A stretch of DNA of 64,000 bases from Aeromonas salmonicida subsp. salmonicida (GCF_001643305.1 NZ_LSGW01000071.1:1-64000); one strand, 5' to 3'. Counted from the first letter of the stretch, positions 8,540 to 19,183 are shown. Notes: generated by a model not told the origin, from the letters alone. Made by a program: numbers and translations.

Positions 8540-10048
8540 ATGGAGTTCAGTGTAAAGAGTGGCAGTCCTGAGAAGCAACGCAGTGCTTGCGTCGTGGTCG
8601 GCGTATTCGAGCCCCGTCGTCTCTCTCCGGTTGCCGAACAACTGGACAAGATCAGCGATGGCTACATCAGCTCGCTGCTGCGCCGTGGCGACCTGGAAGG
8701 GAAACCAGGCCAGATGCTGTTGCTGCATCAAGTACCAGGCGTGCTCAGTGAGCGCGTGCTGCTGGTCGGTTGTGGCAAGGAGCGGGAACTCGACGAACGC
8801 CAGTACAAGCAGATCATCAACAAGACCATCACCACCCTGAACGAGACCGGCTCCATGGAGGCTGTATGCTTCCTGACCGAGTTGCACGTCAAGGGGCGGG
8901 ATACCTATTGGAAGGTGCGTCAGGCGGTAGAAACCACCAAGGCGGGCCTCTACAACTTTGATCAGTTCAAGACCAACAAAGCCGAGCCGCGCCGTCCGCT
9001 GCGCAAGCTGGTATTCAATGTGCCGACGCGTCGGGAACTGACCATTGGTGAAAAAGCCATCGCCCACGGTCTGGCCGTGGCGAAAGGAGTCCGAGTCTGC
9101 CGCGACGTGGCCAACATGCCGCCCAACGTCTGCAATCCGGCCTATCTGGCCTCCCAGGCCCGCCGTCTGGCCGACTCTTTCGACAATATCACCACCAAGG
9201 TGATCGGCGAGCAGGAGATGGCCGAGCTCGGCATGAACTCCTATCTGGCGGTAGCCCGTGGCTCCGAGAATGAAGCCATGATGGCCATCATCGAATACAA
9301 GGGCAACGCCGATGCCAAGCCCATAGTGCTGGTCGGCAAGGGTCTGACCTTCGATTCGGGCGGCATCTCCATCAAGCCGGCCGAAGGCATGGACGAGATG
9401 AAGTACGACATGGGTGGCGCCGCCTCCGTGCTCGGTACCATGCATGCCTTGGCACAGTTGCAGCTGCCCATCAACGTCATCGGCGTGCTGGCGGGTTGTG
9501 AAAACATGCCGGGTGGCAACGCCTATCGCCCGGGTGACATCCTCACCTCCATGTCCGGCCAGACCATTGAAGTGCTGAACACGGATGCGGAAGGCCGTCT
9601 GGTGCTGTGCGATGCGCTCACCTATGTGGACCGTTACGATCCCGAGACCGTCATCGACGTGGCGACCCTGACCGGGGCCTGCATCATAGCGCTGGGTCAC
9701 CACACCACGGGTCTGCTGGCCAACCACAACCCGCTGGCCCACGAGCTGCTCAACGCCTCCGAACAGGCTGGCGATCGCGCATGGCGCCTGCCGCTGTTCG
9801 ACGAGTATCAGGAACAGCTGGAGAGCCCGTTTGCCGACATGGCCAACATAGGCGGGCGTCCGGCCGGTACCATTACCGCTGCAGCCTTCCTGTCACGCTT
9901 CACCAAGAAGTACAACTGGGCCCACCTGGATATCGCCGGGACTGCCTGGAAGAGTGGCAAGGATAAAGGCTCCACCGGTCGTCCGGTTCCCCTGCTGACC
10001 CAGTTCCTGCTCAACCGGGCAGGCGTGGATATCGAAGAAAAAGAGTAA
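8540..10048 (+). CDS. pepA: Leucyl aminopeptidase PepA (M17 family)
   Basis: 502 residues, a normal full length. It is a cytosolic hexameric metalloaminopeptidase that removes N-terminal residues using two metal ions; in E. coli the same protein binds DNA at xer sites and the carAB promoter. The M17 signature [10 protein letters not shown] is at about residue 347, and the metal-binding Lys/Asp cluster is in [16 protein letters not shown] (about 265-280). A good ribosome binding site (AGGAG) lies seven bases before the ATG. It heads the conserved pepA-holC-valS block, but a strong hairpin follows it, so holC may be partly separately expressed. Confidence 0.95.
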   Translation: MEFSVKSGSPEKQRSACVVVGVFEPRRLSPVAEQLDKISDGYISSLLRRGDLEGKPGQMLLLHQVPGVLSERVLLVGCGKERELDERQYKQIINKTITTLNETGSMEAVCFLTELHVKGRDTYWKVRQAVETTKAGLYNFDQFKTNKAEPRRPLRKLVFNVPTRRELTIGEKAIAHGLAVAKGVRVCRDVANMPPNVCNPAYLASQARRLADSFDNITTKVIGEQEMAELGMNSYLAVARGSENEAMMAIIEYKGNADAKPIVLVGKGLTFDSGGISIKPAEGMDEMKYDMGGAASVLGTMHALAQLQLPINVIGVLAGCENMPGGNAYRPGDILTSMSGQTIEVLNTDAEGRLVLCDALTYVDRYDPETVIDVATLTGACIIALGHHTTGLLANHNPLAHELLNASEQAGDRAWRLPLFDEYQEQLESPFADMANIGGRPAGTITAAAFLSRFTKKYNWAHLDIAGTAWKSGKDKGSTGRPVPLLTQFLLNRAGVDIEEKE

Positions 10049-10101
10049 CTCCCCTGCCCCTTTCGATGAATGCATCGGAAGCCCGGGAGTTGCCCAGTAC
10101 C

Positions 10102-10133
10102 ACAAGGAAGAGGCCCGCCTCTTCCTTGTTTCA
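10102..10133 (+). terminator. Terminator after pepA
   Basis: ACAAGGAAGAGG-CCCG-CCTCTTCCTTGT is a 12-bp stem followed by TTC. It lies between pepA and holC and probably limits read-through. Confidence 0.7.
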
Positions 10134-10222
10134 TTCTTGTATCAGTGAGCAGCAGGCGGGAAAACTCCCTGTCAGCCTCTTCGGCGGTCAATAGTCCGTC
10201 ACCGCAAAACGGGATCAACCTG

Positions 10223-10678
10223 ATGAGCCAAGTGACTTTTTACCTGATGAACGAACAGGATGACGCACAGGCCAGCGCCGTCGAACGGCTCGCCTGCCAA
10301 CTGGCGGCCGAGTCGTGGGGCGCAGGCCACCTCTACCTGTTTTGCGACGATGAGGCCCAGGCCCTGCGCCTGGACGAGTTGTTGTGGCAACTGCCACCGG
10401 AGCGTTTCGTGCCGCACCAGTTGCAAGGCGAGAGCGGTCAGGCGCCGGTGGAGATAGGCCATCAGCCGCCGAAACGGCGCTACGCCCGCCTCATCAATCT
10501 GGCCAGAGAGACACCTTTGTTTGCAGGACACTTCGCTCAAGTGGTAGATTTTGTCCCCACTGACGAAACGCAAAAGCAGCAAGCCCGCGAGCGCTACAAG
10601 CACTATCGCCAGGCAGGCCATGCCCTCGAGATGAGGGATCAGCCCGTCCTTGCCGCACCGGATCCGGCGCAGCCCTGA
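10223..10678 (+). CDS. holC: DNA polymerase III chi subunit HolC
   Basis: 151 residues from the ATG of [11 protein letters not shown]; the frame is open further upstream, but those starts lie across the pepA terminator and lack a ribosome binding site. Chi joins psi (HolD) in the clamp loader and binds the C-terminus of SSB. Family features seen are the F-Y-L start, the [19 protein letters not shown] segment and the conserved RYARLINL. Slightly longer than the E. coli protein at the C-terminus, with a Pro/Ala tail. It lies between pepA and valS as in most gammaproteobacteria. Confidence 0.9.
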   Translation: MSQVTFYLMNEQDDAQASAVERLACQLAAESWGAGHLYLFCDDEAQALRLDELLWQLPPERFVPHQLQGESGQAPVEIGHQPPKRRYARLINLARETPLFAGHFAQVVDFVPTDETQKQQARERYKHYRQAGHALEMRDQPVLAAPDPAQP

Positions 10679-10743
10679 CTGCACCACCCTCGATCCACGA
10701 CGAATCAACACCAGACTCCATCCATCCAGATTACGGCGAGACC

Positions 10744-13608
10744 ATGGAAAAGACTTTTAATCACAACGCCATCGAACAGGCGCTCTATCAGCATTGGGAA
10801 GCCCAGGGTTACTTCAAGCCCCACGGCGACACCAGCAAAGACTCCTTCTGCATCATGATCCCGCCGCCGAACGTCACCGGCAGCCTGCACATGGGTCACG
10901 CCTTCCAGCAAACCCTGATGGATACCCTGATCCGCTACAACCGCATGCAGGGCAAGAACACCCTGTGGCAGGCAGGCACCGACCACGCCGGTATCGCCAC
11001 CCAGATGGTGGTTGAGCGCAAGATCGCCGCCGAAGAGGGCAAGACCCGTCACGACTACGGCCGTGATGCCTTCATCGACAAGATCTGGCAGTGGAAGGAA
11101 GAGTCCGGTGGCACCATCACCCGCCAGATGCGTCGCCTCGGCGACTCCGTGGACTGGGAGCGCGAGCGCTTCACCATGGATGAGGGTCTCTCGAGCGCCG
11201 TGCAGGAAGTGTTTGTCCGTCTCTACGAAGATGGCCTCATGTACCGCGGCAAGCGCCTGGTGAACTGGGATCCCAAGCTCAACACCGCCATCTCCGATCT
11301 GGAAGTGGAAAACCGCGAGATCAAGGGCCACATGTGGCACCTGCGCTATCCGCTGGCCAACGGCGCCAAGACCGCCGAGGGTCAGGATCACCTGATCGTC
11401 GCCACCACCCGTCCGGAGACCATGCTGGGCGATACCGCCGTGGCAGTAAACCCGGAAGACCCGCGCTACAAGGCGCTGATCGGCCAGCATATACTGCTGC
11501 CACTGGTGAACCGTCTGATCCCCATCGTTGCCGACGAACACGCCGACATGGAGAAGGGCACCGGCTGCGTGAAGATCACTCCGGCCCACGACTTCAACGA
11601 TAACGAAGTGGGTAAGCGCCACAACCTGCCGATGATCAACATCTTCACCCTGGACGCCCACGTGCGCGCCGAGGCCGAAGTGGTCGACACCAACGGCAAC
11701 CCCAGCACTGCCTACGACGCCGCCCTGCCGAGCGAGTTCGCCGGTATGGAGCGCTTCGCCGCCCGCAAGGCCATTGTGGCCAAGCTGGACGAGCTGGGCC
11801 TGTTGGCTGAAATCAAGGATCACGTGCTGCAGCAGCCTTACGGCGATCGCGGTGGCGTGCCCATCGAGCCGATGCTGACCGACCAGTGGTACGTGCGCGT
11901 GGCGCCGATGGCCAAGACCGCCATCGAAGCGGTGGAAGATGGCCGCATCCAGTTCGTACCCAAGCAGTACGAGAACATGTACTTCTCCTGGATGCGCGAC
12001 ATTCAGGACTGGTGCGTCTCCCGTCAGCTGTGGTGGGGTCACCGTATCCCGGCCTGGTATGACGACGCCGGCAACGTCTACGTGGGCCGTGACGAGGCAG
12101 AAGTGCGTGCCAAGCACAGCATACCGTCCGTGACCACACTGCGTCAGGACGAAGACGTGCTCGACACCTGGTTCAGCTCCGCCCTGTGGACCTTCTCCAC
12201 CCTGGGCTGGCCGAACAACACCGAAGCGCTCAAGACCTTCCACCCGACCGACGTGCTGATGAGCGGCTTCGACATCATCTTCTTCTGGATCGCCCGGATG
12301 ATCATGATGACCATGCACTTCATCAAGGACGAAAACGGCCAGCCGCAAGTCCCGTTCAAGACCGTCTACATCACGGGCCTTATCCGTGACGAAGAAGGCC
12401 AGAAGATGTCCAAGTCCAAGGGCAACGTGCTGGATCCCCTCGACATGATCGACGGCATCTCGCTGGAAGACCTGATGGAAAAGCGCACCGGCAACATGAT
12501 GCAGCCGCAGATGGCCGAGAAGATCGGCAAGCGTACCGCCAAGCAGTTCCCGGAAGGGATCGAGGCTCACGGCACCGACGCCCTGCGCTTCACTCTGGCC
12601 GCGCTGGCCTCTACCGGTCGTGACATCAACTGGGACATGAAGCGCCTGGACGGTTACAACAACTTCTGCAACAAGCTGTGGAACGCCTCCCGCTACGTGC
12701 TGATGAACACCGAAGATCAGGATTGCGGTTTCTCTTCACAAGGCAATGGCGGCGAAATGCAGTTCAGTCTGGCGGATCGCTGGATCCAGTCCCAGCTGCA
12801 GGTCGCCATCCGCGACTTCCGCACCGCGCTGGACACCTACCGCTTCGACATCGCGGCTGGCGTGCTGTACGAATTTATCTGGAACCAGTTCTGCGACTGG
12901 TATCTGGAGCTGACCAAGCCGGTACTGGGCAAAGGCTCCGAGGCCGAGCAGCGTGCCACCCGTCACACCTTGGTAACTGTGCTGGAAACCCTGCTGCGTC
13001 TTGCGCACCCTATCATCCCCTTCATCACCGAGACCATCTGGAAATCGGTGGCCCCGCTTACCGGCGTGCACGCCGACACCATCATGCTGCAAGCCTTCCC
13101 GCAGTTCGATGCCGCCAAGGTAGACGACGCTGCGATGGCGGATCAGGAGTGGGTGAAGGAGTTTATCGTCGGCATTCGCAACATCCGCGCCGAGATGAAC
13201 GTGGCGCCGAGCGTGGCCTTGAACGTGCTGCTCAAGTGCGATGCCAAGGACACCCAGCGCGCCGGTGACAACGAGGCCTTCCTCAAGTCCCTGGCCCGTC
13301 TGGAATCCATCCGCGTACTGGCGGACGGTGAAGTGGCTCCCTTGTCAGTGAAGAAGCTGATCGGTGCCACCGAGCTGATGATCCCCATGGCTGGTCTCAT
13401 CGACAAGGATGCCGAACTGGCCCGTCTGGCCAAAGAAGTGGCCAAGCTGGTCGGCGAGTGCGCCCGTATCGAAGGCAAGCTCGGCAACGAAGCCTTCGTG
13501 GCCAAGGCGCCGGAAGCCGTCATCACCAAGGAGCGCGAGAAGCTGGAAGAGTACCGTGCCCAGCTGGTGACGCTCGAGACCCAGCAGGCCGAAATCGCCG
13601 CCCTGTAA
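10744..13608 (+). CDS. valS: Valyl-tRNA synthetase
   Basis: 954 residues, typical of bacterial ValRS. A class I enzyme that charges tRNA-Val and edits mischarged threonine. HIGH motif as HMGH at residues 49-52 ([15 protein letters not shown]) and KMSKS at about 554-558. The CP1 editing domain lies between them ([14 protein letters not shown] near 220). The anticodon-binding domain follows, and the C-terminal 70 residues form the ValRS coiled coil. Start [12 protein letters not shown] matches the family start. A terminator follows directly. Confidence 0.97.
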   Translation: MEKTFNHNAIEQALYQHWEAQGYFKPHGDTSKDSFCIMIPPPNVTGSLHMGHAFQQTLMDTLIRYNRMQGKNTLWQAGTDHAGIATQMVVERKIAAEEGKTRHDYGRDAFIDKIWQWKEESGGTITRQMRRLGDSVDWERERFTMDEGLSSAVQEVFVRLYEDGLMYRGKRLVNWDPKLNTAISDLEVENREIKGHMWHLRYPLANGAKTAEGQDHLIVATTRPETMLGDTAVAVNPEDPRYKALIGQHILLPLVNRLIPIVADEHADMEKGTGCVKITPAHDFNDNEVGKRHNLPMINIFTLDAHVRAEAEVVDTNGNPSTAYDAALPSEFAGMERFAARKAIVAKLDELGLLAEIKDHVLQQPYGDRGGVPIEPMLTDQWYVRVAPMAKTAIEAVEDGRIQFVPKQYENMYFSWMRDIQDWCVSRQLWWGHRIPAWYDDAGNVYVGRDEAEVRAKHSIPSVTTLRQDEDVLDTWFSSALWTFSTLGWPNNTEALKTFHPTDVLMSGFDIIFFWIARMIMMTMHFIKDENGQPQVPFKTVYITGLIRDEEGQKMSKSKGNVLDPLDMIDGISLEDLMEKRTGNMMQPQMAEKIGKRTAKQFPEGIEAHGTDALRFTLAALASTGRDINWDMKRLDGYNNFCNKLWNASRYVLMNTEDQDCGFSSQGNGGEMQFSLADRWIQSQLQVAIRDFRTALDTYRFDIAAGVLYEFIWNQFCDWYLELTKPVLGKGSEAEQRATRHTLVTVLETLLRLAHPIIPFITETIWKSVAPLTGVHADTIMLQAFPQFDAAKVDDAAMADQEWVKEFIVGIRNIRAEMNVAPSVALNVLLKCDAKDTQRAGDNEAFLKSLARLESIRVLADGEVAPLSVKKLIGATELMIPMAGLIDKDAELARLAKEVAKLVGECARIEGKLGNEAFVAKAPEAVITKEREKLEEYRAQLVTLETQQAEIAAL

Positions 13609-13625
13609 GCCGATTGCTGTCCTGA

Positions 13626-13652
13626 AAAAGCCCCCTTTTACAGGGGGCTTTT
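13626..13652 (+). terminator. Terminator of valS
   Basis: AAAAGCCCCC-TTTTACA-GGGGGCTTTT, a 10-bp stem whose 3' arm runs into a T tract. Confidence 0.85.
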
Positions 13653-13792
13653 GTTTATCTGTCCCCATCCCCGCTGGTTTACTCACACTTTCATACAAAT
13701 TTAGCGAGCCAAATCACCTGCTTTCACAAGCGCATTTCCCCCAAATTCATTACACTGCCAGCGATCTTTTCTACCAGGAGTGCTGTGGCAGT

Positions 13793-15085
13793 ATGGAAAT
13801 ATTGATCCTGTTTGGATTGATTTTGCTCAATGGCGTCTTTGCCATGTCGGAAATCGCCATTGTTACCGCACGCAAGGCCCGCCTTGGCAAGATGGCGAGC
13901 GAAGGGAATCGTTCTGCTGCCATTGCCCTCAGGCTGAGCGAAGATCCGACCAACTTCCTCTCCGCCGTCCAGATAGGCATCACCAGCATAGGTCTGCTCA
14001 ACGGTATCTACGGCGAGTCCCTGCTGGCCCAACCGCTAGCGCTCTGGCTGCAGGATTGGGGCATGGCCGCCAAGAGCAGTAGCATGCTTGCGACCGTGCT
14101 GGTGATCGTCATCGTCACCTACCTCTCCATCGTTGTCGGTGAACTGGTGCCCAAACGCCTCGGTCAGCTCAATGCCGAACGCCTCGCCTGTCTGGTAGCT
14201 CGCCCCATGATGTGGCTGGCTGCCATCACGCGCCCCTTTGTCTGGCTGCTGTCGGCCTCCACCAACGCCAGCCTACGTATTCTCAAGGCCAAGCAGGATA
14301 GTGGTGCCAACGTGACCCAGGAGGAGATCCACGCCATGCTGGCGGAGGGTTCGGAAGCCGGGGTCATCGAAGATCATGAACACACTATGCTGCGCAACGT
14401 GTTTCGTCTCGACGAACGCAGCCTGGCCTCCCTGATGGTGCCGCGCAGCGACATCCGTTATCTGGATCTCGCGCTGCCACTGGAGGTGAATCTGCAGCGA
14501 CTGGTGGAGTATCGCCACAGCTTCTTCCCTGTCTGTGATGGCAGCCTTTCCGATCTGGTTGGCATCATCAACGTCAGCAAGGTGCTGCACGCCTACATCA
14601 AGGGGGAGCCCATCGATCTGGCGGCCCTGACCCAGGATGGCAGCCTGTTGCCGGAGACCCTCAACGGACTCGAGCTGCTCAACCATTTTCGCACCCACGC
14701 CGAGCACATGGTGCTGGTGGTGGACGAATATGGCGAGTTGCAGGGGCTGGTCACTCAGCAGGATCTGCTGGAGACGCTGGCTGGCGATTTTCAACAGGAA
14801 GACAGCGAGGATAACTGGGCATTCCAGCGAGCCGATGGCAGCTGGCTGCTGGACGGCCTCATTCCCCTGCCGGAGTTGAAGGACTGCCTCGGACTGGTTC
14901 GACTACCGGAAGAAGAAAAACATCACTACCACACCCTCGGAGGGCTTATTATGCTGCTCCTTGGCCGTGTTCCCAGGACCGGAGATCTGGTCACCCTGGA
15001 ACAGTGGCAACTGGAAATTGTTGACATGGATGGTCTGCGCATCGACAAGGTGCTCGCCATGCCTTTGCTCGATCAACCCAGCTAA
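13793..15085 (+). CDS. ytfL: CNNM/CBS-domain transporter-like protein (YtfL/PaeA type)
   Basis: 430 residues. Domains in order: DUF21/CNNM membrane domain (about 1-190, with MEILILFGLILLNGVFAMSEIAIVTARKARL at the start), a pair of CBS domains (about 205-330, first one beginning MVPRSDIRYLDL) and a CorC_HlyC domain (about 345-425). YtfL/PaeA of enteric bacteria has been linked to polyamine (cadaverine, putrescine) export; other members handle divalent cations. The assignment to the YtfL branch rests on length and overall likeness, and the substrate is not shown by the sequence. A DedA gene starts 18 bases downstream, so the two are probably cotranscribed. Confidence 0.75.
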   Translation: MEILILFGLILLNGVFAMSEIAIVTARKARLGKMASEGNRSAAIALRLSEDPTNFLSAVQIGITSIGLLNGIYGESLLAQPLALWLQDWGMAAKSSSMLATVLVIVIVTYLSIVVGELVPKRLGQLNAERLACLVARPMMWLAAITRPFVWLLSASTNASLRILKAKQDSGANVTQEEIHAMLAEGSEAGVIEDHEHTMLRNVFRLDERSLASLMVPRSDIRYLDLALPLEVNLQRLVEYRHSFFPVCDGSLSDLVGIINVSKVLHAYIKGEPIDLAALTQDGSLLPETLNGLELLNHFRTHAEHMVLVVDEYGELQGLVTQQDLLETLAGDFQQEDSEDNWAFQRADGSWLLDGLIPLPELKDCLGLVRLPEEEKHHYHTLGGLIMLLLGRVPRTGDLVTLEQWQLEIVDMDGLRIDKVLAMPLLDQPS

Positions 15086-15103
15086 CCTGCGGAGTTTGCA
15101 AGA

Positions 15104-15769
15104 ATGGAGCAGTTTTACCAACTGGCTCACGCCTTTATGCATCAGGATCTGGTGACCTTGTCCGATCCCAAGATGGCCTTTATGGTCTGTGGCGTGTTAT
15201 TGACTTTTCTAGTGCTGGAGAATGGCTTCATCCCCACCGCCTTCTTGCCCGGTGATAGCCTGCTGATCCTGACGGGAGTACTCATCTATCAGGATGTGCT
15301 CTCCCTCAGCATAGTGCCGCTACTTATCCTGGCTACCTTCGTCGGTACCTGGCTGGGCTATATGCAGGGTCGCTTCCTCGGCCACACCAAGATGTACCAT
15401 CGCCTCTTGTCTCATGTTGAAGACAGGCACAAGGAGAAGGTCTTCTATCTGCTGGACAAGTACGGCATCCTGACCCTGATCACCGCCCGCTATATTGCTT
15501 TCGTACGCACTGCCTATCCCTATATCGTCGGGGCGACCGAGATCCCCCAGGGGCGCTTTCTCATCGTCAATCTGATCAGCTCCATCATGTGGATCTGCCC
15601 GCTGGTCGGGCTGGGTTACTACCTGAGCCACACCAAGCTCGCCGCCCAGTATGAGTCACAGTTTCTCAGCATCATTCTCTACTTGCCGCTGGTGCTCTTG
15701 CTGGGGGGCATTGTCGCCCTGCTCTGGCGCTGGCTGAGTAAACGCAAAGCCGTTCTCCCACGAGAGTGA
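15104..15769 (+). CDS. DedA family membrane protein
   Basis: 221 residues with about five hydrophobic segments. DedA (VTT-domain) features are present: FLPGDSLL near residue 48, a GxxxGR-like turn (GYMQGRFLG near 87) and the conserved ARYIAFVRTAYPYIVGA motif near 128-144, whose Arg and Pro are essential in characterised homologues. DedA proteins are proton-linked inner-membrane transporters or lipid flippases (undecaprenyl phosphate, phosphatidylethanolamine) needed for membrane homeostasis and resistance to cationic peptides. The exact subfamily is undecided. Second gene of a likely two-gene operon with the CNNM/CBS gene; a terminator follows. Confidence 0.85.
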   Translation: MEQFYQLAHAFMHQDLVTLSDPKMAFMVCGVLLTFLVLENGFIPTAFLPGDSLLILTGVLIYQDVLSLSIVPLLILATFVGTWLGYMQGRFLGHTKMYHRLLSHVEDRHKEKVFYLLDKYGILTLITARYIAFVRTAYPYIVGATEIPQGRFLIVNLISSIMWICPLVGLGYYLSHTKLAAQYESQFLSIILYLPLVLLLGGIVALLWRWLSKRKAVLPRE

Positions 15770-15780
15770 GTCAAATACCA

Positions 15781-15808
15781 AGGGCCATCGCAAGATGGCC
15801 CTTTTTTT
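15781..15808 (+). terminator. Terminator of the ytfL-dedA unit
   Basis: AGGGCCATC-GCAA-GATGGCCCT stem (9 bp) followed by seven T. Confidence 0.9.
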
Positions 15809-15905
15809 ACCAAAATAGTGGTGAATTCCCACGGGCACCCTTGTAAAACCAGAGTAAAAATGCGTGAATCTAGCGCCTTTTTTCGATGTAAACGGAGTCG
15901 GTAGT

Positions 15906-16733
15906 ATGCGGTGTCGGGTTAGCGCAATGGCGCTGGTATATGCATTGGTTGGACTGCTGGGTTTGCCAGCAGCATTGGCTGCCCCCAACCCGGCCAAACT
16001 GCAACTGCGATCGAGCAGTGCCCTTGTAGTGGACGTCAACACGGGCAAGACTCTGTATCAGAAGAACGCCACCCGGGTTCGGCCGATCGCCTCGCTGACC
16101 AAGCTGATGACGGCGCTGGTGGTACTGGAGGGGCGACAGAGCCTCAACCAGACCCTGAGCATAGATCAGAATGACAGGGACAACGTCAAGCACACCTATT
16201 CACGCATCCGTTTCGGCACCAAGGTGACACGCCGTGATGCCCTGCATTTGACCTTGATGTCCTCCGAAAACCGCATGGCTTCGGCCCTGGCACGCCACTA
16301 TCCCGGCGGCCGCCAGGCCTTCATCCGCGCCATGAACAACAAAGCCAGGCAGCTTGGCATGCGCAACAGCCGCTTCCATGACTCCACCGGCCTGTCGACG
16401 CGCAACGTCTCCACCGCCCAGGATCTGGCCAAACTCATCTCCGCCGCCTATCGCCAGCCGCTGATCCGCCAGTTCACTCAGGATACAAACCGGGATATGC
16501 GCTTCAACACCCCCGCCTATCGCCTGATGTTCAACAACACCAACCCGCTGGTGAAGAACCCTGACTGGGGTGTGCGCCTCTCCAAAACGGGCTTCACCGA
16601 TGAGGCAGGCCGCTGTCTGGTGATGCGCGCCAAACCCGACAGCCGTGAGCTGGCCATAGTACTGCTCAACTCTGTGGGCAAGCGCACCCCCATCGGCGAT
16701 GCCAACCGCATTCGTAAATGGCTGAAAAGCTGA
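15906..16733 (+). CDS. pbpG: D-alanyl-D-alanine endopeptidase PbpG (PBP7), S11 family
   Basis: 275 residues from ATG 15906, which has GGAG eight bases upstream; a GTG at 15864 in the same frame lacks such a site. A signal peptide of about 25 residues ends PAALA-AP. Catalytic motifs of low-molecular-weight penicillin-binding proteins: SxxK as S-L-T-K at 63-66, SxN as S-E-N near 125, KTG as SKTGFTDEAG near 225. No C-terminal membrane anchor is present, which fits PBP7 rather than PBP5. It cleaves DD-peptide crosslinks in the periplasm. Single gene with its own terminator. Confidence 0.9.
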   Translation: MRCRVSAMALVYALVGLLGLPAALAAPNPAKLQLRSSSALVVDVNTGKTLYQKNATRVRPIASLTKLMTALVVLEGRQSLNQTLSIDQNDRDNVKHTYSRIRFGTKVTRRDALHLTLMSSENRMASALARHYPGGRQAFIRAMNNKARQLGMRNSRFHDSTGLSTRNVSTAQDLAKLISAAYRQPLIRQFTQDTNRDMRFNTPAYRLMFNNTNPLVKNPDWGVRLSKTGFTDEAGRCLVMRAKPDSRELAIVLLNSVGKRTPIGDANRIRKWLKS

Positions 16734-16755
16734 GTCTCTGAACAGATATGGGAAA

Positions 16756-16780
16756 AAGGATGCTGCGGCATCCTTTTTTA
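16756..16780 (+). terminator. Terminator of pbpG
   Basis: AAGGATGC-TGCG-GCATCCTT with a following T run (8-bp stem). Confidence 0.85.
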
Positions 16781-17023
16781 TTGCCCGCAGCTCTACGGGT
16801 CTCGTCACGTCGAGCCTGCCACGCTTGCCCATCGGCTTGGCTCATCCCGCTATTTGGCAGAGGAGCGCAGAATGGCGCTATGGTGCAAAGTATTGAGGGG
16901 GATCAGCAGGACGAAGTGAACGCAAGGGTGAGGCCGGGTGGAACCCCATAGATGAGGGGAGAGAAAGGGGACGATTGGTCATGTTGCCAGGCATCAGGGG
17001 CTGTCTGGCCAGATCCGGCACAT

Positions 17024-17054
17024 AAAAAAACAGCCCCGACCTAAGTCGAGGCTG
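17024..17054 (-). terminator. Terminator of the tRNA-Ser/Arg operon
   Basis: On the minus strand CAGCCTCGACT-TAGG-GTCGGGGCTG style hairpin (one mismatch) followed by seven T. It lies just beyond the last tRNA-Arg. Confidence 0.85.
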
Positions 17055-17060
17055 TCTATA

Positions 17061-17137
17061 TGGTGCGCCCGGGAGGATTCGAACCTCCGACCACCTGGTT
17101 CGTAGCCAGGTACTCTATCCAGCTGAGCTACGGGCGC
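17061..17137 (-). tRNA. tRNA-Arg (anticodon ACG), copy 3
   Basis: 77 nt with encoded CCA. Acceptor GCGCCCG pairs with CGGGCGC; the anticodon loop CTACGAA between CCTGG and CCAGG gives ACG (wobble position normally converted to inosine, reading CGU/CGC/CGA). Last of three identical copies in transcription order. Confidence 0.95.
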
Positions 17138-17163
17138 TCATCAACTTTTGGTACTGCTCAAAA

Positions 17164-17240
17164 TGGTGCGCCCGGGAGGATTCGAACCTCCGACCACCTG
17201 GTTCGTAGCCAGGTACTCTATCCAGCTGAGCTACGGGCGC
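17164..17240 (-). tRNA. tRNA-Arg (anticodon ACG), copy 2
   Basis: 77 nt, identical to its neighbours. The copies are spaced 103 and 104 bases apart and share nearly the same spacer (ACTGCTCAAAA), so the array arose by tandem duplication. Confidence 0.95.
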
Positions 17241-17267
17241 TCACAAACTTTTGTGTACTGCTCAAAA

Positions 17268-17344
17268 TGGTGCGCCCGGGAGGATTCGAACCTCCGACCA
17301 CCTGGTTCGTAGCCAGGTACTCTATCCAGCTGAGCTACGGGCGC
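17268..17344 (-). tRNA. tRNA-Arg (anticodon ACG), copy 1
   Basis: 77 nt, identical to copies 2 and 3. It follows tRNA-Ser by three bases, as in the serV-argVYZQ arrangement downstream of csrA in enteric bacteria. Confidence 0.95.
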
Positions 17345-17347
17345 AAA

Positions 17348-17440
17348 TGGCGGAGAAGGGGGGATTCGAACCCCCGATGCGGGTATAAGCCGCATACTCC
17401 CTTAGCAGGGGAGCGCCTTCAGCCTCTCGGCCACCTCTCC
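17348..17440 (-). tRNA. tRNA-Ser (anticodon GCT)
   Basis: 93 nt with encoded CCA and the long variable arm of serine tRNAs. The anticodon loop CTGCTAA between CTCCC and GGGAG gives GCT, reading AGC/AGU. First tRNA of the four-gene operon. Confidence 0.95.
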
Positions 17441-17453
17441 GTTTGCGGGGCTG

Positions 17454-17481
17454 ATAATACTTCACAGGGATTTTTAGTCAA
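17454..17481 (-). promoter_or_regulatory. Promoter of the tRNA-Ser/Arg operon
   Basis: Minus strand TTGACT, a 16-base spacer and TATTAT, followed after seven bases by a GC-rich stretch and the tRNA-Ser 5' end 13 bases from the -10. Close to the sigma-70 consensus. Confidence 0.8.
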
Positions 17482-17600
17482 ACACTTTTTTGGAGAAAAA
17501 AGCGTGTTCGCTCAGCATTTGGACAAAGCGTGGAATATTCAAACAATATCGGCACTTACCCCGCAGTTTAGTGCCTTGCAGGGCCATTTCAGACGCGCAA

Positions 17601-17633
17601 AAAAACAAAAGGTGACACAATCAGTGTCGCCTT
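17601..17633 (-). terminator. Terminator of csrA
   Basis: Minus strand AAGGCGACAC-TGATT-GTGTCACCTT stem (one G-T pair) followed by TTGTTTTTT. Confidence 0.8.
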
Positions 17634-17653
17634 AAAGCAGCTATCGATGCGGC

Positions 17654-17842
17654 TTAGAAATTCGGTTGGCCCGGCACTTTCTCGGCCTGTATCCGCATGT
17701 AGATCTCTTCACGGTGTACGGAGACCTCTTTCGGTGCGTTAACACCGATACGAACCTGATTGCCTTTAACGCCCAGTACGGTGACAGTCACTTCGTCACC
17801 AATCATCAGGGTTTCCCCTACACGACGAGTCAAAATAAGCAT
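17654..17842 (-). CDS. csrA: Carbon storage regulator CsrA
   Basis: 62 residues, the full family length ([20 protein letters not shown] start). A dimeric RNA-binding protein that binds GGA motifs in mRNA leaders and represses or stabilises translation; it controls carbon flux, motility and virulence and is titrated by Csr/Rsm small RNAs. Conserved RNA-contact residues Leu4 and Arg6 and the VHREEIY segment with Arg near 44 are present. AGGAG lies eight bases before the ATG. Position between lysC-alaS and the tRNA-Ser/Arg operon is conserved. Confidence 0.97.
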   Translation of the reverse strand: MLILTRRVGETLMIGDEVTVTVLGVKGNQVRIGVNAPKEVSVHREEIYMRIQAEKVPGQPNF

Positions 17843-17935
17843 TCGCTTGCTCCTGTATCCTGTTTTGTATTTATATCGATATGCGACATTATCTTACAAA
17901 GATACCGATATGGTAAATGGTTGAAACTAAATCAA

Positions 17936-19183
17936 TCAGGGATTGTTCCCCAAGGGCTGCTCATGAGGCTCATTATCCAGCCCGAAAGCGGCGTGCAAGG
18001 CTCGCACGGCCAGCTCCAGGTACTTCTCGTCAATCACCACGGATATTTTGATTTCAGAGGTGGAAATCAACTGCATGTTGATCCCCTCCTCGCCCAATAC
18101 CTTGAACATGGTGCGGGCGACACCGGGGTGGTTCCACATGCCGACACCGACAATGGACACCTTGGCTATCTCGCCGTTGCCCTGCACGCAGGCGGCCCCC
18201 AGTTCACTGGCGGTCTCCTCCAGCAAGGCGCGCGCCCGGCGATAGTCATCGCGATTCACCGTAAAGGTGAAGTCTGCTGTGCCATCCCCCAGCGTGTTCT
18301 GCACTATCATGTCGACATCAATGTTGGCGTCGCTGATCGGATTCAGGATCTGCGCCGCAACTGTGGGCCTGTCCGGCACACCCAGAATGGTCAGACTGGC
18401 CTCGTTGCGATTGAAGGCTATCCCGGATACCAGGGGAGCTTCCATCCTCTCACCTCCATATGTGATTAAGGTTCCCTCTCCATCGACAAAGCTCGACAGC
18501 ACCCGTAGTGGTACGCGGTACTTGCCCGCGAACTCCACCGAACGGATCTGCAGCACCTTGGCCCCCAGGCTCGCCATCTCCAGCATCTCCTCGAAGGTGA
18601 TGGTGGAAAGACGACGGGCCTTGGGCTCGATGCGCGGATCCGTGGTATAGACCCCATCCACATCGGTAAAGATCTGGCATTCATCGGCTTTGATGGCCGC
18701 GGCTACCGCTACTGCCGTGGTATCCGAACCACCGCGCCCCAGGGTCGTGATGGCATTGTGCTCATCACGGCCCTGGAAACCGGCGATCACCACCACCTTG
18801 CCCGCCCCCAGTTCAGCCTGAACCTGTTCGGTGTCGATGTGGCTGATACGTGCCTTGCCATAGGCGGAGTCGGTATGAATGCGTACCTGATCGCCGGTCA
18901 TAGAGACCGCAGCGCAACCGCGTTTGTTCAACGCGATCGCCAGCAGCGCTATGGTGACCTGCTCACCGGTGGAGACGAGCACATCCATCTCGCGCCGGTT
19001 GGCATCAGGATCCAGCCGCTGGGCCATACCCAGCAACCGGTTGGTTTCCCCCGACATGGCAGAGACCACTACCACCACGTCATGTCCCTGGGCGCGGGTC
19101 AGTTGAACCCGCTCAGCCACCGCCTCGATCCGCTCCAGCGTGCCGACCGAGGTGCCGCCGTACTTCTGTACATAGAGTGCCAC
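17936..19183 (-). CDS. lysC: Monofunctional aspartate kinase
   Basis: 415 residues. It phosphorylates L-aspartate in the first step of the lysine, threonine and methionine pathway. Kinase motif KYGGTS at residues 7-12; the C-terminal part (about 265-405) holds two ACT domains for feedback control, with the [14 protein letters not shown] motif typical of the lysine/threonine-regulated class. The start is a GTG with GAGGTGAT upstream. It begins 16 bases after alaS on the same strand, the order found in Aeromonas, Vibrio and Shewanella, so it is probably cotranscribed with alaS. Confidence 0.93.
   Translation of the reverse strand: MALYVQKYGGTSVGTLERIEAVAERVQLTRAQGHDVVVVVSAMSGETNRLLGMAQRLDPDANRREMDVLVSTGEQVTIALLAIALNKRGCAAVSMTGDQVRIHTDSAYGKARISHIDTEQVQAELGAGKVVVIAGFQGRDEHNAITTLGRGGSDTTAVAVAAAIKADECQIFTDVDGVYTTDPRIEPKARRLSTITFEEMLEMASLGAKVLQIRSVEFAGKYRVPLRVLSSFVDGEGTLITYGGERMEAPLVSGIAFNRNEASLTILGVPDRPTVAAQILNPISDANIDVDMIVQNTLGDGTADFTFTVNRDDYRRARALLEETASELGAACVQGNGEIAKVSIVGVGMWNHPGVARTMFKVLGEEGINMQLISTSEIKISVVIDEKYLELAVRALHAAFGLDNEPHEQPLGNNP

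Larger units (their letters stand above)
16734..17060. other. Intergenic stretch between pbpG and the tRNA-Arg array
   Basis: 327 bases. It contains the pbpG terminator at the left end and the tRNA-operon terminator at the right end. Between them (about 16781-17023) no open frame with a ribosome binding site, no promoter and no repeat was recognised. Confidence 0.6.

Noticed and set aside
10705-12570. 621-codon open frame antisense to valS
   Set aside because: Shadow of a highly biased GC-rich gene; the His/Gly/Val-rich translation has no domain, and valS is intact.
16748-16951. 67-codon frame after pbpG
   Set aside because: It begins inside the pbpG terminator hairpin and has no motif or ribosome binding site.
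17061-17344. Repeat array of about 103 bp
   Set aside because: The units are complete tRNA-Arg genes with their spacers, an ordinary tRNA gene cluster.
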